DNA of 64,000 nt from Taxillus chinensis (lineage: Eukaryota > Streptophyta > Magnoliopsida > Santalales > Loranthaceae): assembly GCA_023512835.1 (NCBI GenBank), contig JAKCVP010000380.1, positions 434,001-498,000 on the forward strand. Direction: 5' to 3'. The notes under the pieces were generated by a model. That model was not told the DNA's origin. It ran no database searches and was given only the letters and a program-made list of their open reading frames with translations. The first letter of the stretch is position 1. Every line of letters starts with the position of its first letter. The translations under genes were made by a program, and so were the position numbers. Below, one piece after another: positions 55,745 to 64,000 of the stretch.

Positions 55745-56689
55745 CTAGCACGCCAGCCTGCCTTCCATGACCTTGACGGAGGTCCCGCTCAGTTCAATCT
55801 TCGCGACCTCGCCAGCATCATTTAAATAAGTAGTCACAAAGATGGTGCTGGGACGTCCCATATCTTCGCCCTGAGATATCTCGTACCTGATCTGTCGTGA
55901 TCTCTTCCCTGACCTCCATCGCTCGGTACTCAAATGCCCTGCGAGACAGCTTGCGGCGCTGCCGGTAGCAGGGTCTTCCAACGGTCCCTCGATCAGTCGC
56001 GTATGCAGCTTGACATACGACTCGTCCTGCCTCTCAATGTAATAGAAGTACGGGGCACCGAACGAGGGACCCCACCCTTCGTCATACTCCAAATCCAATA
56101 CATTTCCAGTTGTAGCCACATCGCCGAGACGCGCTCGCGAGTTGAGCTGCACAAGTGCAAAGGTCATGCCCTTGACGATGGACACGACTGGCTGAGTGGG
56201 CCACATGAGCTTTCCTCTGAGCTTAGGTTGTGCACTTATCACAGCCTCCGCAGACACTGCAAAGGTATGCAGGTGCATCCTATGCGGAATGCTAGCCGTG
56301 GCAGTGGTGAGACCGTTCTGACTCGCGTACGTGATCTCCAAGGGGCCGGCCAACGCGTTCAACGTTGCGGTTTTTAAACCCGGATGTCGTTGGGCGAGCA
56401 GCCATGCAGTACCAATGGTAGGATGGCCCGCAAAGGGCAGTTCTTTTCCGCCCTGGACGGGGATGAAGATGTTAATGTCCCATTCGCCGTGCTGGCTGTC
56501 GGGCCCAACGGCGGTTTTAGGCTCGTGCAGGAAAACACTCTCGGAGTAGTTAAATTCTTTGCAAATGCCAATCATCAGCTGCTTGTCAGCCGCCATCCGC
56601 GACTTGGCAGGAACATCCACCACGGCGAGCTGATTGCCGGTCAAGGGCTTCGATGTAAAGACATCGACGGTAGTGTAGGAGAGTTCCAT
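55745..56689 (-). CDS. PhzF-family isomerase-like protein
   Basis: This is a single exon of 314 residues. Landmarks are the opening V-D-V-F-T-S-K-P-L-T-G-N-Q-L-A-V-V, the active-site glutamate in NYSESVFL (E50), PFAGHPTIGTAWLL and EDPATGSAAS with the following helix. These define the two-lobed diaminopimelate epimerase-like fold of PhzF proteins. Bacterial PhzF isomerises a phenazine precursor. Fungal members are widespread without phenazine genes, and their substrate is unknown. No phenazine genes lie nearby, so a metabolic repair or aromatic role is only a guess. Confidence 0.9.
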   Translation of the reverse strand: MELSYTTVDVFTSKPLTGNQLAVVDVPAKSRMAADKQLMIGICKEFNYSESVFLHEPKTAVGPDSQHGEWDINIFIPVQGGKELPFAGHPTIGTAWLLAQRHPGLKTATLNALAGPLEITYASQNGLTTATASIPHRMHLHTFAVSAEAVISAQPKLRGKLMWPTQPVVSIVKGMTFALVQLNSRARLGDVATTGNVLDLEYDEGWGPSFGAPYFYYIERQDESYVKLHTRLIEGPLEDPATGSAASCLAGHLSTERWRSGKRSRQIRYEISQGEDMGRPSTIFVTTYLNDAGEVAKIELSGTSVKVMEGRLAC

Positions 56690-59600
56690 ATCGGCAGCCG
56701 GGTCGATCTACCAACGTGTCGGTGAAATCGTTTCGCTTAAACAGCGCCAAGTTTCAACGTTCGCTGAGATCCACGAGCGCTGTTCAACGCGCGTTGCTGA
56801 GTGGGCAGCTCGTGATGCTGCAATGTCTGAGTAGAAGCTCGTGAACGTGACCGCCGCTCTCGGCGATGTCCGTGGACCTAGTAGCACGAAGAGGTAGACA
56901 CGCCCCACGGTCCGAAGTGAGCAGTGCAGTACGAAGCAAGAGCCTCCGTATCAAGACGTGCCAGTGAATACGCAAGTCTGTACAGAGTCTGCGACTGGGT
57001 GAGTGGATTTATGAGAAGGAGGTGACCAAGGCCAGAGGACTGCAAAAGTTCGATTTTGACAGTGGTCGAACAAGAGTCATGTCGACTCCAGACATTGGTG
57101 GAACGGTCCCCGACCCGACGGCTGGCGGCGGGCAGGTAGGGCCGGTGACCTGGCAGGAACAGTCAGCAATCTCACAGCTCTGTCCAAGGTCCTGCTTGGT
57201 GTACCTGCACCGAGTACTGGCAGCATCCGACTTCATCTTGGTCCCTCAGAGCCCCATCGGCGACTCTCTAAATCACTTTCGTTGCGCATCTCGTCAGGAA
57301 CCGGAACATCGGTGCATGCTTCCACAACATAGCCCCTAATTCTTCCTTCTGTACGGCCGCATCCTCCAATCACAGGCCCTCTGCGACCTCGGCCGCAATG
57401 CCTCACAAATACTACATATTCCCCCAATCATCGTTTCTGCAGACCGCTTTTTTTGCTGGCTTTCAGTGTGCAGTAAGCATCCCAAGCAGGGACGAGCGAA
57501 CTTTCCGCCGGCGCGGACACTGGACTGTCTGCTAGTCCACTGTCTTGGGTTGCAGGACTGCCTCTCGCACGCCAGCAACTCGGCACGCTAGATGCCAAAA
57601 GCACTCACAAGTCTCGAAAATGATTGAGATTTTCATCGCCTTGCATATACTGCGGGGTCCGCGCCCTTGATGCTGCATCTTGGCTGTCCCATGTGGCTGC
57701 TACCCCCTCCATGGCGATGAATCAAAATGTCATTCTGACCATCGCCGCGTGCTTCTGGTAAACGACGAGGGCTTGTCTCATTTCGCATCGTGGGCCGCTT
57801 ATGCAGGATGCCCCCTCCCAATCGAGTTGAAGCACGAGGGCCAGATACAGCCTGTGGGCGAGGCGAAGGAATTCTTCGCGAGCAAATTCGCGAATTTGTC
57901 AAATCCACTTGTCGCCAATTCGAGGAGATCGCATTATTGCAATGCGTTGCAATTTTTTTGGTGCAAGGCTTGAAGCTTTCTGGGGTCATCACGCTGAGGA
58001 CGTGGACGCAGGCACGCAGGGCAGAGACGCTCCGCTGGGGGCCCATGTAGCTGAGCTGCTCGCGTGAGACCGGGGAAAGCTGTCAGTCCGCCCAGTCAGC
58101 TTCGAGTATCCGGCTTCAGCCAACATTTGAGTTTGCGACGAAGACACGCGCGGCTTGATTTCTCGGTTTCGGGCCGTAGTCTTGTCGATTTTTTTGATGG
58201 AGAAGCGCGCTGCAGTAGCTGCGAGTGAGCCGTCAGCGACGGGGGTGCTGGTTGAGGTGTGCTGCTACTGGAGCATGGCTCCTGTCATCGTCTACAAACA
58301 GCGCCTTTGCTGGTCTCCGCCTGTAGGATCTGCACGACGTTTGTGGGGAATCACTCCTGATGCTGCAGGACGTCGATTGGTCATGCTGACTGCGTTTGCA
58401 GGTGTCTCATTGCAGTGGCAATATCCATTGCGCATCTCCTTCTACCTCTTCTGCACAATTTTGAATGATCATTGATCGCGTCGCAAAACTTGACCAGGTG
58501 CAACATCTAGCCGCGAAAATTCTCTCGACTCTGACCGATGTGTCAGGGGATGATGTCTGGCTGCATTCGCGTCCCCCTTGGTGGCAAGTCTGGATCTGGG
58601 GCGGAGCCAACGTACGCGGATGGCTTAGATGAGGGGTCCCAGGAATGGCTCCTGCGCGTTCAGCTAGTCCACAGGTACAGTCCAGATCAACGGTGCAGGA
58701 TACATATGGCACGGTAGACGCTGGTCCATGCAGAGTCGGGCGGAAATAGAGATCGGGGTCACGGTCAGAGTCGGAGTGAGGTTGCAACGCATGCTTCTAA
58801 CCCATAGATCGTCAGCACCCTTGAATGTTCGCAGATACGTAGCGTACAATCCCTACGATATTCCAAAGGCCAAGGCTATTGATCTCTCTCATCGTGACTA
58901 GATCGACTTTGCTGGCACCCTTTTGGCTCTGGTTCCTACCTGTACTCCAAATTGATCTTCATCCATGCGGAGGCGCATGCAGACGGCGGCTTTCAGTGAA
59001 AATGTGTCCACACCCATCGGGTCCGGGAGGGTGTCTGATGTATGGGTGGTGATGTCAGGTCTCTAGCAGCCAGAAGGGTGTTGGCCGCGCGCGCCAGTGG
59101 CACACACTCGTATGAGGCTTGCGGGACTGTCTAGTTGGGTTGCAAAGTCGACGAAGCTCTTTCGCCAGACCGCTACATAGTATACTGCAGGAGAATCGGG
59201 TCCTTTTCTATGCGGTTTTGGTGGATTGAGGTGACTCTAATTGTGCCTTGGTCGTGCTCTAAATGCGCGCCCTAGTCGCTCAGATTGTGAGCATCACAAG
59301 CCAGATTGATGTATGAGCTACGTCCGTCTCTCGGCGAGGTGACGGATCCAGGACAAATTGATAATGTCGCTTCCAATCGTTGTGGATCGCTGGTAACATT
59401 GCGTCTCGAATGCGCGAGGGTCAGGCGTTTGCTTCGAAGTCGGAGACGTCGCAGACTGTCCTTTGATATCCCTGAGGCCATTGCAATCTACAACCCAAGT
59501 AGTCTGCATTGATTACGAAGGTCATGCTAAGACGAGACTGGAGTATAATGCTGCTTCTGTCGACCTTCCGAGATTTCTAAGTTAGAAGGATACTGTATGA

Positions 59601-60385
59601 GATCTTTTGCGTCTGCTCTAATATTACCGATACGTTGAAAAGCATTGCCAGTTTTCCGAGTGCATATTGCATGATCGCCCTCACATTGTCATACCCTCCC
59701 CTACCCCAGACCAAGATGTCCCGGAAAGTCCGACTCGTCCGAGCGAAAGAGAAACATCCTGTACACTGACCAGGTACCAGGGTAGAGACCGATAGGACCG
59801 TTGCGCGAGCTCAAAGACTGCAGATGCCTTCATGATGGAGTGCAATTCCTCAAAGAATATCCATCTTCCAGCCAACCGTAGTCGGCGCGTGATAGACCAA
59901 GTCATCAGGACGGCCGTTGGTAGGCACCCGTGGCACCTCAGGAAGGGCGCTAGACCCAGTCCACCAATTGCCGTTCAGGTCCGACTGCTCTCGTGACAGT
60001 GACGTCGAGGATCCATGGCCCGCCCAGAACGCCCCAGGCACAGCCGATAAGCAGCTGCCTAGTCAAGCTCCCAGCTCCATTCGAGGTGAGAAGATCAAGA
60101 CATTGTCGATTTGGAGGCAGCGAATGCGGTCCTCGAGCATGTAGATGAATAGAATAGGATCCACATCACTTGCTGCTTGTTCAGGCAGGAGTGGAGCCGA
60201 CAAAGGACGCGCCTGCAGTGGTAGAAGACGCGATGCTTGGACGTCTCCGGGGCGATGTAGGTCATAAGCGCTCAGTAGCTCGCCCCAGCCATCCATCACC
60301 TTCCCCCTCCTCGTCATCCGCATCTCTCCCCTTCACATCATCTTGCCATCAACCACCCTTTCTCCATCTTTACATCATCGCAATC
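56690..60385. other. 3.7 kb region without a recognised gene
   Basis: This is the longest gap in the window. Open frames are at most 155 codons and not protein-like. Small palindromic words appear at 57868-57895 and 57932-57955 (ATTGCAA-TGCG-TTGCAAT). The right end has a pyrimidine-rich tract (60297-60350), probably the PEP4 promoter. I see no transposon ends or RNA genes. Confidence 0.4.
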
Positions 60386-61594
<1,209 letters not shown>

Positions 61595-62144
61595 AATCAT
61601 GCCAAGCTCGGAGTTATGGTCCTGGGTTAACAGACTGATCTAAGGTTGGGCGACTATTGCATGGCCTTCGTGCCCTCTGCTGCACTGCATCCGCAGCTTT
61701 CCTATGATTAGCAATGAAATATCTGTACATTCCACCAATGATTGGTTCTAATTTTTCGCGAACATTTCCGTCTATTTACTGCCGAACCTTGGGTGCTGTT
61801 CTTATGTTCCAATTCAATCGTCATAGCAACGCGCCACACTGAGTTGACTGCTTGCAAGTCTTCCAGTATGATGCGGAGATGTGGGGTCCACAAGACATTT
61901 CGTGGCGGTTCCACAGGGCAGCCTGCATGCCTGCAAGAAGTCGTAATGGTCAAGCGTCGCTGTTTGCTCTGTCTGATTCCTGTTGGTCAAACAGGCCATC
62001 GAGGCATACCTATCATGTGACGTCGTGGCATGAGCTGACCCCGCGGTCGTTGGGACATACAAAGTGCATCATACTGCCAACTTTTTTCAATGTTTACAAC
62101 GCGCTGACACTACCCAATTCCGCACGGCAAGCCCAACTCCTCCA
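61595..62144. other. Intergenic region between PEP4 and VID27
   Basis: This 550-nt gap between tandem genes holds the PEP4 3' end and the VID27 promoter. Overlapping short frames on both strands are not credible. Confidence 0.4.
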
Positions 62145-64000
62145 ATGGAGCTTCTTAAGAGTGGTACGCACATTGTTGAGCACGTAAACCGATTTAGACG
62201 GTGCTAACAAACCGCTCAAGCAAGCAAGTATTTCTTCGGCAACCCCTCCTCTCAGGAGGCCATCTTCGAGATCCCACAGGGTCAGCTGTATCTCGTCCGC
62301 CCTTTGTCTCCAAAAGGCTACTCTGAGCTCATATTTCGAGACGCAAATTGCACCATCAGACGCACCGGTCAACAGTTCCAATACCAGCTTGTAATCCAGC
62401 GGGCTTACGAAGAGGGCGAAGAGGAACTAGACGACGAAGAAGACGACAACAGGTCTCTTGCAACTCCCGGCATCGCTGGACTTGACAAAGACGAAAAGAC
62501 ATTCTTACTTGACGAGGAGCTTCAGTTCCGCGTCCACCAGAGAGAGGGAGCCGAGCACGTCTTAGCCTGGCAAGACTTGAGCGGCGACGACGGTGATCTC
62601 TTTGAATTCGTCTGCGACGTTTCCACGCCAGCAAAGACTGTGGAACAGTTTGAGCTCATTGCCGCTCAGTGCCAATACGAGAGAAAATACAAAAAGCCGC
62701 ACTCGACCGCAACTGAAGCAGATCTTCTAGACTTCTCCTTCTCGGATCAGCCAATCCCGGACGCTGGAGGCAGCCCCCTCGTCAAATCACCAGAATCGAG
62801 TCAAATACTCATGCCAAGGCAACAAGCAGAAATGGCACCCTCAACGCCGGCCAAAGCACTGATCAAGACTGCTACAAGCACGGTCGCACCACTATCAAGG
62901 GCGCATCCAGAGAGCCAGTCAACTGTTGCTCAAATTGTCGCGTCGCTTCATCTCTTCGACTTTGAATCTGGTACATTTATCCCTCAGGAAGACGGAGTCA
63001 CGGCTACCGTCTCCGAATTGGGCGACTGGGAATACTGGTTGTCAATCACCGGAGGTGAGCGTGAGTGGCTAGGCCAGCCGATAGTAGAAGACATCAACCC
63101 TGTTTTCAATTTCGAGCATGAATCTTTCATCTTCAATCACTATACGGAAGATGGCTCCGCTTATTCTTGGCTTCTGCTTGTCAAGGATGCAGAGACGCTC
63201 GAGGACTGGCAGCAAGGTGTCATGCAAGCCTTGTGGGAGCACCTGAACAGGATGAAATGGGCCAAGATCAAAGACGACGATCGCGATTACGTCTTGGATG
63301 CATTCAACAATCTTGTGCTTGAAGAGAAGGGGCAGGCGGCAGAAGAAGCAGCTGAGGATGACGACGAAGAGGACCCCAGTGACGATGAGAGCACCTCTCG
63401 AAGCTCGACGTTCGACGGAGAAGAGGAAGAGGAAGACCAGCAAGACTTCGGGGAGTCGAAGGAGTCTAACTCACAGCTTGCAGTCGGCATCTCCAATAAC
63501 CGCTCTTACGTTGTTCGTGGAAACAACATTGGCGTCTTCAGCCACGGTGACAAAAACGATCTGAAGTTTAGCACCAACATCTCCAAGGTTCAGACGCCCG
63601 GGGCAAGTGGCAAGACCTTTAGTCCGAAGAAGGTGATGCTTCACATGCAAGATCGCAACCTCATCTTACAAAATCCTAACAATGAGCATTCACTGTACAA
63701 CATGGACCTCGAGACCGGCAAAGTTATCGAGGAGTGGGACATTGACGAGAATGTGGCCGTGCGTGCATTTAACCCAAATACCGTAAGTATATTTGATATC
63801 CACAGATACAGGGCTACCAGACTAACAACGCCCAGAAATTTGCACAGAAGACAGGCGAGCAGACTGTGGTTGGTGTTGGCACGAACAGCCTATTCAAGAT
63901 CGACCCTCGCCTTGCTGGGAAGAAACTTGTGCAAGACGAATGGAAGCAGTACACTACCAAAAACGACTTCTCGGCCCTCGCGACAACAGAGCAAGGCTAC
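62145..64000 (+). CDS. VID27: VID27-like vacuolar import and degradation protein, 3'-truncated by window edge
   Basis: Exons 62145-62163, 62221-63782 and 63836 onward. The first exon encodes six residues plus one base; splicing gives a start MELLKSASKYFFG that runs into E-I-P-Q-G-Q-L-Y-L-V-R, the family opening. A PH-like part with EEELQFRVHQRE and DLFEFVCD follows, then a central domain (LHLFDFESGTF...). An Asp/Glu-rich linker (about 63350-63440) leads into the first WD-type strands (LMDRNLILQN-like, D-L-E-T-G-K-V-I-E-E-W). The yeast protein acts in vacuolar breakdown of gluconeogenic enzymes. The end of the beta-propeller lies outside the window. Confidence 0.88.

Overview
The window is a 64 kb piece of a filamentous ascomycete chromosome (Pezizomycotina; a dothideomycete is my best guess from overall style, not proven). 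The grounds are eukaryotic genes with short GT-AG introns (about 50-60 nt, GTAAGT/GTATGT-like donors, CTAAC/CTGAC-like branch sites), zinc binuclear cluster (Zn2Cys6) regulators, a DUF3405 gene, a vacuolar aspartic protease and a sphingolipid delta-4 desaturase. I find no bacterial operons, CRISPR arrays, rRNA, convincing tRNAs or intact transposons. The exon joins given here were worked out by eye from reading frame, splice motifs and family similarity.

Layout. 1-26.5 kb is gene-dense housekeeping DNA: a partial Ser/Thr-rich membrane sensor, ATX1 copper chaperone, hotdog thioesterase, a divergent histidine acid phosphatase, ALG10, ribosomal protein eL31, CHK1, a DUF3405 membrane protein, a Zn2Cys6 factor, sphingolipid desaturase, a NEM1-like phosphatase, a J-protein, methionine aminopeptidase 2, an unknown two-TM protein and TAF12. 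26.5-36.6 kb is a gene-poor island that holds a secreted six-cysteine protein and a newly modelled 101-codon two-exon gene. 36.6-43.5 kb returns to normal density: a four-exon Zn2Cys6 factor, NAA30, the acyltransferase LRO1, a small conserved-looking membrane protein and a weak two-exon candidate. 44.6-48.1 kb holds the most unusual locus. 49-64 kb has a membrane-anchored Ap4A-phosphorylase-like protein, a conserved-looking unknown protein, a PhzF-family protein, PEP4 and the 5' part of VID27, with long non-coding gaps (2.2 and 3.7 kb).

The best candidate for an undescribed system is the minus-strand locus at 44594-48053. It encodes a secreted precursor with seven tandem repeats of about 27 residues, each starting right after a Lys-Arg (Kex2) site and carrying an amphipathic core close to ELLSAVVxLNDPLVKL. 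The repeats are bracketed by two related six-cysteine domains. A second tandem-repeat block and duplicated helical segments follow. Two single-base frame breaks lie in the second block and are either assembly errors or real disabling changes.

The genes do not form one pathway. Several serve the secretory and lipid systems (ALG10 in N-glycan donor assembly, LRO1 and NEM1 in neutral lipid and phosphatidate control, the desaturase in sphingolipids, PEP4 and VID27 in the vacuole), but their adjacency is that of an ordinary fungal chromosome rather than a cluster.
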